Of a DNA stretch of 64,000 bases, positions 8,940-17,062 are shown piece by piece. Each line of letters begins with the position of its first letter. The first letter of the stretch is position 1. Source of the stretch: JBLEFH01 sp047345645 (GTDB lineage: Bacteria; Pseudomonadota; Alphaproteobacteria; Rhodobacterales; Rhodobacteraceae); the NCBI GenBank assembly GCA_047345645.1, contig JBLEFH010000003.1, one strand, 5' to 3'. The notes beneath the pieces were generated by a model. It had not been told where the DNA came from, did not search any database, and saw only the letters and a program-made list of their open reading frames with translations. Made by a program: the position numbers and the translations under genes.

Positions 8940-10022
8940 ATGAGTCCCCTCAATCGCCGCCGCTGGAACAATTTCAAATCCAACCGCCGCGCCTTCTGGT
9001 CGCTCTGGATTTTCGCCGTTCTGTTCTTCATCGCGCTCTTTGCGGAGTTCTTCGCGAATGACAAACCGCTGCTCGTCTCCTATCAGGGCGAGCTAAGGGT
9101 GCCCATTTTCCAGTTCTATTCGGAGCTGGACTATAACGGCGAATTCGCGGCCGCAGCCGATTATAAAGCGCCCGAGGTGCAATGCCTGATCGAGACGGGC
9201 GGGCTCACCGATCCCTGTTTCGAGGACCCCGAAGCCGATCACAGCCGCAAGGCGGGATATGATGCGGGCTGGATGGTCTGGCCGGTGATCCCCTACAGCT
9301 TCAACACCACCAATTACGATGTAATGCGCGCGCCCTCGCCGCCCGATGCGAACCACTGGCTTGGCACCGATGACCAGACCCGCGACGTGCTGGCCCGCGT
9401 GATTTACGGCTTCCGCATTTCGGTGCTGTTTGCCCTCGCCGTGACGGTGATTTCCTCGGTCATCGGCATCTTCGCGGGCGGCGTTCAGGGCTATTTCGGC
9501 GGCTGGATCGACCTGTTCTTCCAGCGCATTGTCGAGATCTGGATGAACACGCCGACGCTCTACATCCTCATCATCATCTCCGCCCTCTTCACCATGAATT
9601 TCTGGCTGCTGACCGGGTTGATTGCGCTCTTTTCCTGGACGCAACTGGTGGGCGTCGTCCGCGCCGAGTTCCTGCGCGCGCGGAATTTCGAATATGTCCG
9701 CGCGGCGAAAGCGCTCGGCGTGTCGGACTGGACGATCATGTGGCGGCATGTCCTGCCGAACGCCATCGTCGCGACCATCACGCTGCTCCCGTTCCTCATC
9801 ACCGCGTCGATCGGCGGGCTGGCGGCGCTCGACTATCTCGGCCTCGGCCTGCCGCCCTCCTACCCGTCGCTCGGGGAACTGGCGCTCCAAGGCAAAAACC
9901 GCCTCGACGCGCCATGGCTCGGCTTCTCGGCCTTCTTCACCTTCGCGATCATGCTGTCGCTGCTGGTCTTCATTTTCGAAGGGGTGCGCGACGCGTTTGA
10001 CCCCAGAAAGACGTTCAAATGA
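8940..10022 (+). CDS. yejE: ABC transporter permease YejE
   Basis: Second permease, 360 residues from MSPLNRRRW. N-terminal membrane segment FWSLWIFAVLFFIALFAEFF, a long periplasmic loop that includes HWLGTDDQTRDVLARVIYGF (typical of DppC/OppC-type permeases), then five membrane segments with the EAA loop YVRAAKALGVSDWTIMWRHV. The ATG at 8940 is preferred: a start at 8926 hits a stop after five codons. It lies 10 bases after yejB and overlaps yejF by ATGA. Confidence 0.94.
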   Translation: MSPLNRRRWNNFKSNRRAFWSLWIFAVLFFIALFAEFFANDKPLLVSYQGELRVPIFQFYSELDYNGEFAAAADYKAPEVQCLIETGGLTDPCFEDPEADHSRKAGYDAGWMVWPVIPYSFNTTNYDVMRAPSPPDANHWLGTDDQTRDVLARVIYGFRISVLFALAVTVISSVIGIFAGGVQGYFGGWIDLFFQRIVEIWMNTPTLYILIIISALFTMNFWLLTGLIALFSWTQLVGVVRAEFLRARNFEYVRAAKALGVSDWTIMWRHVLPNAIVATITLLPFLITASIGGLAALDYLGLGLPPSYPSLGELALQGKNRLDAPWLGFSAFFTFAIMLSLLVFIFEGVRDAFDPRKTFK

Positions 10023-11614
10023 GCCTGCTGACGGTCAACGATCTCAATATCCGTTTCCGGCAGGACAAAAGCACGGTCCATGCGGTGAAAGGCGTGTCCT
10101 TCGCCATTGATCGCGGCGAAACGGTCGCGCTTGTGGGCGAGTCCGGTTCGGGTAAATCGGTTTCGGCCCTCTCAACCGTGCAGCTTCTGCCGGACAGCGC
10201 GGAGATTTCCGGCTCGATCAAATATAACGGCGAGGAGCTGATCGGCGCGAAACCGTCGAAACTGCGGGACATTCGCGGCAACGATATCAGCTTCATCTTT
10301 CAGGAGCCGATGACATCGCTGAACCCGCTGCAAACCGTGGAAAAGCAGATCACCGAGAGCATTAAGTTGCATCAGGGTCTCAGCGGCGATGCGGCCAAGG
10401 CGCGGGTGGTGGAACTGCTGACACAGGTCGGCATCCCGGACCCGGAGACGCGCCGCCGTTCCTACCCGCACCAGATGTCCGGCGGGCAGCGCCAGCGCGT
10501 GATGATCGCCATGGCGCTGGCGAACAACCCGGATCTGCTGATCGCCGACGAGCCGACCACCGCGCTCGACGTGACCATTCAGGCGCAGATCCTCGACCTG
10601 CTGGCCGACCTCAAGGCGCGGCTCGGCATGGGGCTGCTGTTCATCACCCATGATCTTGGCATTGTTCGTAAGATTGCGGACCGCGTGGTGGTCATGAAAG
10701 ACGGCGAGGTCGTCGAAACCGGCCCGACCGTCGAGATTTTCGCCAACCCGCAGCACCCTTACACGCAAACCCTGCTCGCGGCTGAGCCGCATGGCGTGAC
10801 GCCAGCGCCTGCACCGTCCGAGCCGATCCTCAAGGCGCGGGACGTCAAGGTCTGGTTCCCCATCAAACGCGGGTTCCTCGGCAAAACGGTCGATCACGTG
10901 AAGGCCGTGAATGGCGCGAGCTTTGACCTCTCCCCTGGCGAAACCCTTGGGATCGTGGGCGAATCCGGCTCGGGCAAGACCACGCTCGCCCTCTCGGTCA
11001 TGCGGCTCATCGGATCGGACGGGCAGATCGTCATGGATGGCCGCGACCTGCAAGCCCTCACCGGCAAGGAATTGCGCCCGATCCGCCGCGACATCCAGAT
11101 GGTGTTTCAGGACCCGTTCGGCTCGCTCAGCCCGCGCATGACCGTGGCCGAGATCATCGGCGAGGGCCTTGGCGTTCATGAGAACCTGAGCCGCTCGGCG
11201 CGCCGCATCGCCGTCGATCACATGCTGACCGAAGTCGGCCTCTCGCCCACCATGATGGACCGTTACCCGCATGAGTTCTCCGGCGGCCAGCGCCAGCGGA
11301 TCGCCATTGCCCGCGCGATGATCCTCAAGCCCAAAATCGTCGTGCTGGACGAGCCGACCTCCGCGCTCGACATGACGGTGCAGGTGCAGATCGTCGAGCT
11401 TCTGCGCCGCCTTCAGCAGAAATACGGCCTCGCCTATCTCTTCATCAGCCATGATTTGCGGGTCGTCCGGGCGCTCTCGCATAAAATCATGGTCATGAAA
11501 TCCGGCGATGTGATGGAGGCCGGCCCGCGCGATGCGATTTTCGATGCGCCCGAGACCGACTACACCCGCCAATTGATGGCCGCCGCGTTCGAAAAACCTG
11601 CCGCTGCGCTCTAG
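10019..11614 (+). CDS. yejF: ABC transporter ATP-binding protein YejF
   Basis: A 531-residue fused double ATPase. The two halves each carry Walker A (GESGSGKS near residue 40, GESGSGKT near residue 317), the signature SGGQRQR and Walker B (LLIADEPTTALD; IVVLDEPTSALD). It energises peptide import by YejBE. The start overlaps the yejE stop (ATGA). It is the last gene of yejABEF; no hairpin is seen in the 32 bases before the next gene. Confidence 0.95.
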   Translation: MSLLTVNDLNIRFRQDKSTVHAVKGVSFAIDRGETVALVGESGSGKSVSALSTVQLLPDSAEISGSIKYNGEELIGAKPSKLRDIRGNDISFIFQEPMTSLNPLQTVEKQITESIKLHQGLSGDAAKARVVELLTQVGIPDPETRRRSYPHQMSGGQRQRVMIAMALANNPDLLIADEPTTALDVTIQAQILDLLADLKARLGMGLLFITHDLGIVRKIADRVVVMKDGEVVETGPTVEIFANPQHPYTQTLLAAEPHGVTPAPAPSEPILKARDVKVWFPIKRGFLGKTVDHVKAVNGASFDLSPGETLGIVGESGSGKTTLALSVMRLIGSDGQIVMDGRDLQALTGKELRPIRRDIQMVFQDPFGSLSPRMTVAEIIGEGLGVHENLSRSARRIAVDHMLTEVGLSPTMMDRYPHEFSGGQRQRIAIARAMILKPKIVVLDEPTSALDMTVQVQIVELLRRLQQKYGLAYLFISHDLRVVRALSHKIMVMKSGDVMEAGPRDAIFDAPETDYTRQLMAAAFEKPAAAL

Positions 11615-11646
11615 GCGCGGGCGGCTCCATCTGACAGACTGCGCCC

Positions 11647-12336
11647 ATGTCGATTTGGTCACGTATAGCAGAAGCGATTCAGGGGCTTGTCAGCGGGCAA
11701 AGCCTCTCGGATATCTTCGAGCGGCTGCGTACGCCGCCGGAGCGCTCGGTCGCCTTCACCATTGCCATTATTGCGCTCGGCGCGAAGATGGCGAAGGCCG
11801 ATGGCCGCGTGACCCGCGACGAGGTCCGCGCCTTTCGCCAGATTTTCGCGATCAATGAAGCGGATGAGCCAGCGGCGGCGAAGGTCTATGACCTCGCGCG
11901 GCAGGATGTGGCGGGGTTCGAGATTTACGCGGACCGCATCGGCAAGATGTTTGCGGACAAGAAAGACACGCTCTTCGACATTCTCGAAGGGCTGTTCCAG
12001 ATCGCGGTCGCCGATGGCGAATATCACCCGGCGGAAGAAGAGTTTCTGCGGGAGGTTTGCGCCCGGATGGGGCTGGAGCCCCAGCAGTTTGCCCAGCTTC
12101 AGGCGCGCTATGCGGTTGGCGATGCGGTCTGCGCCTATGCGCTGCTCGGCGTCAGCCCGGAGGATGATATGGAGACGATCCGCAAAGCGTATCGCCAGCT
12201 TGTCCGCGTGAACCATCCCGATGCGATGATCGCGCGCGGCGAGCCTCTTGAGGCGGTGGAGATGGCGACGCATCGGCTCTCCAAGATCAATGACGCCTGG
12301 GAGACCATCCGGCGCGGCGTGGCCGAGCCCGCCTGA
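11647..12336 (+). CDS. TerB/J-domain protein, DjlA-like co-chaperone
   Basis: 229 residues. Residues 33-150 form a TerB-like helical domain (AIIALGAKMAKADGRVTRDEV, VADGEYHPAEEEFL). Residues 163-229 form a J domain with the DnaK-stimulating HPD tripeptide at 190-192 (VRVNHPDAM). DjlA proteins recruit DnaK; the E. coli form has an N-terminal membrane segment, absent here, so this one is probably cytoplasmic or peripheral. The stop overlaps the next start (TGATG). Confidence 0.88.
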   Translation: MSIWSRIAEAIQGLVSGQSLSDIFERLRTPPERSVAFTIAIIALGAKMAKADGRVTRDEVRAFRQIFAINEADEPAAAKVYDLARQDVAGFEIYADRIGKMFADKKDTLFDILEGLFQIAVADGEYHPAEEEFLREVCARMGLEPQQFAQLQARYAVGDAVCAYALLGVSPEDDMETIRKAYRQLVRVNHPDAMIARGEPLEAVEMATHRLSKINDAWETIRRGVAEPA

Positions 12337-13310
12337 TGCGGATCGCGACCTATAATGTCGAGTGGTTCTCCGCGCTCTTTGGCAAGAATGACCGGCTCCT
12401 GAACGACCGCGAATGGTCGCGCCGCCGGGATGTGACACGGCAGCAGCAGATCACCGCCCTCTCGCGTGTTTTTCAAAGCGTGGACGCGGATTTATGGCTG
12501 ATCGTTGAAGCGCCGAATACGGGGCGAAACAATTCCACCATCAAGGCGCTGGTGGAGTTTGCCGATTATGCCGGACTGCGTGCGGATCATGCGATCATGG
12601 GGTTTGAGAACGACACCCATCAGGAGCTTGGCGTTCTTTATGATCCGGCGAAATTCCATGTCGAGCATAGCCCGCAGGAGAGCGACCGCGCGCCGCGTTT
12701 CGATGGCGAGCGCGATGGCGTGACCTTTTCGAAACCGCCTTTTGAGGCGTTGATCGCGCCGAACGGGCATCGCCCGTTCCGCATGATCGGCGCGCATCTC
12801 AAGACCAAGGCGCCGCACGGGGCGAAGACGCCGGAAGAGATCATCGCCTTTGGCCTGCGCAATCGCGAGAAGCAGATCGCGCAGGCGCATTGGCTGCGCG
12901 ACCGGGTCGAGGATATGCTGGAGTCGGGCGAAAGCCTGTTTGTGATGGGCGATTTCAACGACGGCCCCGGCTACGATCCGATGGAGCGGGAACTTGGCGA
13001 GTCCACCGTCGAGATCGTGTTTGGCGAGAAGCGCCCGGAACACACGCGGCTTTACGATCCCCATGCGGTGGAGCCGAAAAAGGAATATGCCACGGCGCGG
13101 TTCTGGTCGGTCGAGGAGAGCAAATATCTCGACCGGGTGATTGATTACATCATGGTCTCGCCCGATCTGGCCGCGCTGAACGGGCAATGGCGCATCTGGC
13201 ACCCGAAGTTCAATACCGAGATTGGGGCGAATGCGGAGCTGACCGAGGCGCTCTACACCGCGTCCGACCATTTCCCGGTGACACTGGATATCGACCTGCC
13301 GCCTGCTTAA
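12336..13310 (+). CDS. Endonuclease/exonuclease/phosphatase family protein
   Basis: 324 residues in the DNase I-like fold: N-terminal MRIATYNVEWF (metal-binding Asn), a central KTKAPHG segment, VMGDFNDGPGYDPME (catalytic Asp/Asn of the GDFN motif), and C-terminal ASDHFPVTLDI (catalytic SDH). The fold includes nucleases, sphingomyelinases and inositol phosphatases; the substrate here is unknown. No signal peptide is seen, so it is likely cytoplasmic. It is translationally coupled to the upstream J-domain gene. Confidence 0.85.
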   Translation: MRIATYNVEWFSALFGKNDRLLNDREWSRRRDVTRQQQITALSRVFQSVDADLWLIVEAPNTGRNNSTIKALVEFADYAGLRADHAIMGFENDTHQELGVLYDPAKFHVEHSPQESDRAPRFDGERDGVTFSKPPFEALIAPNGHRPFRMIGAHLKTKAPHGAKTPEEIIAFGLRNREKQIAQAHWLRDRVEDMLESGESLFVMGDFNDGPGYDPMERELGESTVEIVFGEKRPEHTRLYDPHAVEPKKEYATARFWSVEESKYLDRVIDYIMVSPDLAALNGQWRIWHPKFNTEIGANAELTEALYTASDHFPVTLDIDLPPA

Positions 13311-13334
13311 GTGGACGGCAACAAAGGAGACGTT

Positions 13335-15146
13335 ATGACTGCTGTATTTTCCCCGCTTGATCTGTCTGGTGGCACCGCCGAGGGCGCGTTGCCGGAATGG
13401 GATTTGACGGATCTTTATCCCGCGCCGGATAGCCCGGAACTGAAGGCCGATATTGATTGGCTGGAAAAGGAACTCCCTGCCTTTGCAGCGGATTACGAGG
13501 GAAAGCTCGAGTCGATTACGGCGGAGAATTTGCTGGAGGCGATCACCCGTTACGAGGAGATCGACCTCAAGATCGGCCGCATCATGTCCTTCGCCGGGCT
13601 GCGCTATTACCAGAACACGGTGGACCCGGAGCGCGCCCAGTTCATGGGCAACATGCAGCAGAAGATTACCGATATGTCCACGGCGCTGGTGTTCTTCACG
13701 CTGGAGATCAACCGGATCCCGGATGCGCATTTGGACGGGCTGTTTGAGCAGAACGACGCGCTGGCGCGCTACAAACCGATTTTCGACCGCATCCGCGCGA
13801 TGAAGCCCTATCAGCTTTCCGATGAGTTGGAGAAGTTTCTGCACGACAAATCGGTCGTCTCGGCCGCGGCGTGGAACCGGCTCTTTGATGAGCAGCAGGC
13901 CGGGCTGGAGTTTGAGATCGAGGGCGAGACGCTTGGCCTCGAATCCACGCTAACGCTTCTGTCGGATCGTGATCGCTCGAAGCGCGAGGAAGCGGCCAAG
14001 GCGCTGGCGGACCGGTTCCGCGAAGATCTGCCGCTTTACGCGCGGATCACCAACACGCTCGCCAAGGAGAAGGAAATCGAGGATCGCTGGCGCGGTCTGC
14101 CCTCCGCGCAAATGTCGCGGCACCTCGCCAATCAGGTGGAGCCGGAGGTGGTGCAGGCGCTCCGCGATGCGGTCGTCAAAGCCTATCCCGACCTCTCGCA
14201 CCGTTATTACAAGCTGAAAGCGAAGTGGATGGGCCTCGACAAGCTGGAGGTGTGGGACCGCAACGCGCCCCTGCCCGAGGATATCGACAAGGTGGTCACA
14301 TGGCCCGAAGCGCGCCAGACGGTGCAGGAGGCCTATGCGGGCTTCGATCCGCGCATGGCCGAACTGTCCGAGCCGTTTTTCACCGAAGGCTGGATCGACG
14401 CGGCGGTGAAACCGGGCAAGGCACCGGGCGCGTTCGCGCATCCGACCGTGGCGAATGTCCACCCCTATGTGATGCTGAATTACCTTGGCAAACAGCGCGA
14501 TGTGATGACGCTGGCGCATGAACTGGGCCACGGCGTCCACCAGCGGCTGGCGGCGGAGGCGCAGGGGGAACTGCTGTCCTCGACCCCGCTAACGCTTGCG
14601 GAAACCGCCTCCGTCTTTGGCGAGATGCTGACCTTCCGCAAGCTGCTGGCGAATGCCAAGGACAACACGGAGCGCAAGATCATGCTCGCCGGCAAGGTCG
14701 AGGACATGATCAATACGGTGGTCCGCCAGATTGCGTTCTATGATTTCGAATGTCGCCTCCACGCCGCGCGGGCGGAAGGCGAGTTGACGCCCGACGAGAT
14801 CAACGCCATCTGGATGGAGGTGCAGGAAGAAAGCCTCGGCGATGCGTTCAACTTCATGGACGGCTACGACACTTTCTGGGCCTATATCCCGCATTTCATT
14901 CACTCGCCCTTCTATGTCTATGCCTACGCCTTTGGCGACGGATTGGTGAACGCGCTTTACGCCGTCTACGAGGCCGAGCCGGAGGGCTTCCAGGACAAGT
15001 ATTTCGAGCTGCTGAAAGCCGGTGGATCGAAACATCACAAAGATTTGTTGTCCCCATTCGGGCTCGATGCGAGCGATCCCGCGTTTTGGGATAAGGGCTT
15101 GTCTCTCATCTCCTCGATGATCGACGAGCTTGAAACGCTGGTCTGA
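13335..15146 (+). CDS. pepF: M3 family oligoendopeptidase F
   Basis: A 603-residue zinc metallopeptidase that degrades short peptides in the cytoplasm. The zinc motif HELGHGVHQ is at residues 395-403, with the third ligand supplied by the downstream ETASVFGEM stretch. FHSPFYVYAYAFGDG near the C-terminus is typical of the PepF group. ATG at 13335 was preferred to an upstream in-frame GTG because AAAGGAGA precedes it at good spacing. It lies a few genes after the yej peptide importer, a plausible functional link (imported peptide breakdown), but this is inference. Confidence 0.93.
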   Translation: MTAVFSPLDLSGGTAEGALPEWDLTDLYPAPDSPELKADIDWLEKELPAFAADYEGKLESITAENLLEAITRYEEIDLKIGRIMSFAGLRYYQNTVDPERAQFMGNMQQKITDMSTALVFFTLEINRIPDAHLDGLFEQNDALARYKPIFDRIRAMKPYQLSDELEKFLHDKSVVSAAAWNRLFDEQQAGLEFEIEGETLGLESTLTLLSDRDRSKREEAAKALADRFREDLPLYARITNTLAKEKEIEDRWRGLPSAQMSRHLANQVEPEVVQALRDAVVKAYPDLSHRYYKLKAKWMGLDKLEVWDRNAPLPEDIDKVVTWPEARQTVQEAYAGFDPRMAELSEPFFTEGWIDAAVKPGKAPGAFAHPTVANVHPYVMLNYLGKQRDVMTLAHELGHGVHQRLAAEAQGELLSSTPLTLAETASVFGEMLTFRKLLANAKDNTERKIMLAGKVEDMINTVVRQIAFYDFECRLHAARAEGELTPDEINAIWMEVQEESLGDAFNFMDGYDTFWAYIPHFIHSPFYVYAYAFGDGLVNALYAVYEAEPEGFQDKYFELLKAGGSKHHKDLLSPFGLDASDPAFWDKGLSLISSMIDELETLV

Positions 15147-15184
15147 ATGAGACACGGTTAACTATAAGAAACTAGGAGACTTCC

Positions 15185-15352
15185 ATGGAATATATTCTCG
15201 GACTTATCCACCTCGTCCTGATCATCTGGGCGGTTCTGTCGATCATCAAATCGGGCGCGACCGGCACGGGGAAGGTCATCTGGGCCCTCTTCGTGATCAT
15301 CTTCCCGATCATCGGCTTCGTCGCCTGGTTCCTCGCGGGACCCAAGGGATAA
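15185..15352 (+). CDS. Small PLDc_N-type membrane protein
   Basis: A 55-residue protein beginning MEYILGLIHLVLIIWAVLSI and ending AWFLAGPKG, with two hydrophobic helices separated by a short KSGATGTGK loop. This matches the phospholipase D/cardiolipin synthase N-terminal membrane domain (PLDc_N), which often occurs alone as a short protein of unknown role. AGGAGA precedes ATG by 5 bases. Its intrinsic terminator has been split by the prophage that begins 10 bases after the stop codon. Confidence 0.82.
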   Translation: MEYILGLIHLVLIIWAVLSIIKSGATGTGKVIWALFVIIFPIIGFVAWFLAGPKG

Positions 15353-15357
15353 GCAAA

Positions 15358-15362
15358 AAGGG
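15358..15362. repeat. Left copy of 5-bp target-site duplication (AAGGG)
   Basis: AAGGG directly abuts the prophage left end and recurs at 46874-46878. The match is exactly five bases, the size made by Mu-family transposases. Confidence 0.8.
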
Positions 15363-15372
15363 TGGACCGGAC

Positions 15373-15415
15373 CAAATTATTTTAGACCGGGGAACACGAT
15401 AAATTAGACTGACGG
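15373..15415. repeat. Prophage terminal repeats, left end (L1, L2)
   Basis: Two related units, AAATTATTTTAGACCGGGG (from about 15374) and CGATAAATTAGACTGACGG (from about 15397), start 11 and 34 bases from the phage end. They resemble the units at the other end read inward, as expected for transposase-binding end sites. L2 overlaps the last codons of the tail gene D. Confidence 0.65.
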
Positions 15416-16402
15416 GGGGCTTTCGCCCCCATCTTTCGTCGGCTTCTCGGCCTCGATTTCGGTCGTGTAACCACCACTGTCGATCCTGTGGATAACTCGC
15501 GTTATCGACCACCTCCCATTAACCTCCGTAAAGAAGCCTTGGGTGACGATCTGCGCCTCGGCAACCAGCTCGGGATTTCCCGGCATCGAGAGACTTAACG
15601 TATCACTGCCGCGCGCCATCTCATCGAACTTTGCCTGCGCCGCCTTTTCGGCCTCCACCTTGGTCGGGTGGTTGTGTCGGATCTGAAAAACTGGCTCACC
15701 GCTTCCGACAATGACCTTTGATCGCGTTGCTCCTTCAGCGTCCTGCCAAAACGCCTCAACAGAGGCAAATTCGCCGCGCGTTGCCTTGACCATCCGATAC
15801 GAGCCGACTTGCTGTCGCGTAATTAGAACGACGGGGAGCGGCTCCCCGGTCGCACTCAACCCTTCCCCCTTCTTCACAAAGAGCAGCGTCCCGCCCTTCA
15901 CGCTCACGAGCGCGTCATGTTCTTTGCCGATGCGCGTCAGGAGGTTGATATCGCTTTCGCCGGATTGCGCGAGGTGCTCGTAGACGAAACCGGCATGCGC
16001 TTCACTGACGACTGATTTCAGCCCGTGCTCGCTCGCAATCGTAGCGACAATGTCGCGAATGCTCTTACCGTCCCAATTGCGGGTTTTCTGGCTTTTCAGA
16101 GATCCCGAGATGTTTGCGGATGCGCATCGGATCGACATTTGATCCGGAGGGCCTGACAGTGTCGCCTCAAGATCGGAATAAACTCCCATCGGCAACGCAC
16201 CAAACTCGCGATATCCGAGCGACACCTCAATATCCGCCTTTTCCGAAGGCACCGCGATTTCGCCCTGGGCGTTATCAAGACGGACATCCAAGCTATCCGC
16301 TTTCAAACCTGCTTCGTCAGTGAGTGTGAGTGACAGGTAGCGCTCTTCAATGATTGTGGTGATGTCCTCGCCCGCGGCGATGATGCTGAAATACGGCGTC
16401 AT
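15404..16402 (-). CDS. Phage tail protein D (late control D, baseplate hub)
   Basis: 332 residues of the P2 gpD / gp27-like hub family. N-terminal PYFSIIAAGEDITTIIEERY is followed by strand-rich segments LTLTDEAGLKADSLDVRLDN and VSLGYREFGALPMGVYSDLE; the middle contains GESDINLLTRIGKEHDALVSV, the typical gpD signature. It forms the baseplate hub with gpV. It is the last gene of the leftward tail operon, one base after gpX, and its stop codon falls inside the phage end repeat only 41 bases from the terminus. Confidence 0.92.
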   Translation of the reverse strand: MTPYFSIIAAGEDITTIIEERYLSLTLTDEAGLKADSLDVRLDNAQGEIAVPSEKADIEVSLGYREFGALPMGVYSDLEATLSGPPDQMSIRCASANISGSLKSQKTRNWDGKSIRDIVATIASEHGLKSVVSEAHAGFVYEHLAQSGESDINLLTRIGKEHDALVSVKGGTLLFVKKGEGLSATGEPLPVVLITRQQVGSYRMVKATRGEFASVEAFWQDAEGATRSKVIVGSGEPVFQIRHNHPTKVEAEKAAQAKFDEMARGSDTLSLSMPGNPELVAEAQIVTQGFFTEVNGRWSITRVIHRIDSGGYTTEIEAEKPTKDGGESPPSV

Positions 16403-16403
16403 G

Positions 16404-16613
16404 TCAGCCCCAAAGCCTCACAACATTCTTCTGCTCCGCCGTCACTTCAAGCTCTTCAGGCAGATCAATCAGAACGCCGCGCGGCAACACCGGACCATGC
16501 TCGGCCAGCCCCGGATTGTGGTTCAGAACCGCCTCAACGCTATACTTTCCAGCGCCGTAATGTTTGCGGCAAATCAGATCGAGCACGTCGCCTTCATGGC
16601 TGCGATACATCAT
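16404..16613 (-). CDS. Phage tail protein X (LysM-like)
   Basis: 69 residues of the P2 gpX family, a LysM-like tail protein: SHEGDVLDLICRKHYGAGKY, then VEAVLNHNPGLAEHGPVLPRG. The order U-X-D matches P2. The start overlaps the gpU stop. Probably located near the baseplate hub. Confidence 0.92.
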   Translation of the reverse strand: MMYRSHEGDVLDLICRKHYGAGKYSVEAVLNHNPGLAEHGPVLPRGVLIDLPEELEVTAEQKNVVRLWG

Positions 16614-17062
16614 CAGAAAAGCCTCGCGATATTGGAGGCGGCAGAGATCGCCGCGCCAATGGGATTGAACCGGCTATCCGGATATTCCAGCAAGTCCATG
16701 GTGAAATCCTGACGCCTTGGCGCGCCGTCCGACATGAGTGCGCTGCGCGTTTCCTCAATGCGCGTGATCACGTAGTCACCCCAAAGCCATCCCATACCGT
16801 CGATCAGCGGAAGCGGCTTATGGGTGTCTCCTGAAATCCGCATGAGGTCGATTTGATGCATCCCCCCAGAGAAGTGTGGGAGGATCATCCCGCTCAAGCT
16901 GATCTTGCGCGGATCAGACCCCACAAACTGCGGCGCGCCTTTCGTGCCGATACGATCTTGCACGGTCCAACGCCATGACGCGGTGATTTTCATCTCATTA
17001 TAGACGGCGGTCTTCACCATAAACGGGTAAGACCCGATCATCATCGCGACATTATTAGTCAT
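16613..17062 (-). CDS. Phage tail protein U
   Basis: 149 residues, P2 gpU family, the tail tip or terminator-type protein of contractile tails. Recognised by the strand-rich N-terminus with KITASWRWTVQDRIGTKGAPQ, then ISLSGMILPHFSGGMHQID and GWLWGDYVITRIEETRSALM. ATG at 17062 was chosen because it overlaps the tape-measure stop region, as in the other tightly packed genes; an upstream start would add about 54 residues in the tape-measure gene. Confidence 0.9.
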   Translation of the reverse strand: MTNNVAMMIGSYPFMVKTAVYNEMKITASWRWTVQDRIGTKGAPQFVGSDPRKISLSGMILPHFSGGMHQIDLMRISGDTHKPLPLIDGMGWLWGDYVITRIEETRSALMSDGAPRRQDFTMDLLEYPDSRFNPIGAAISAASNIARLF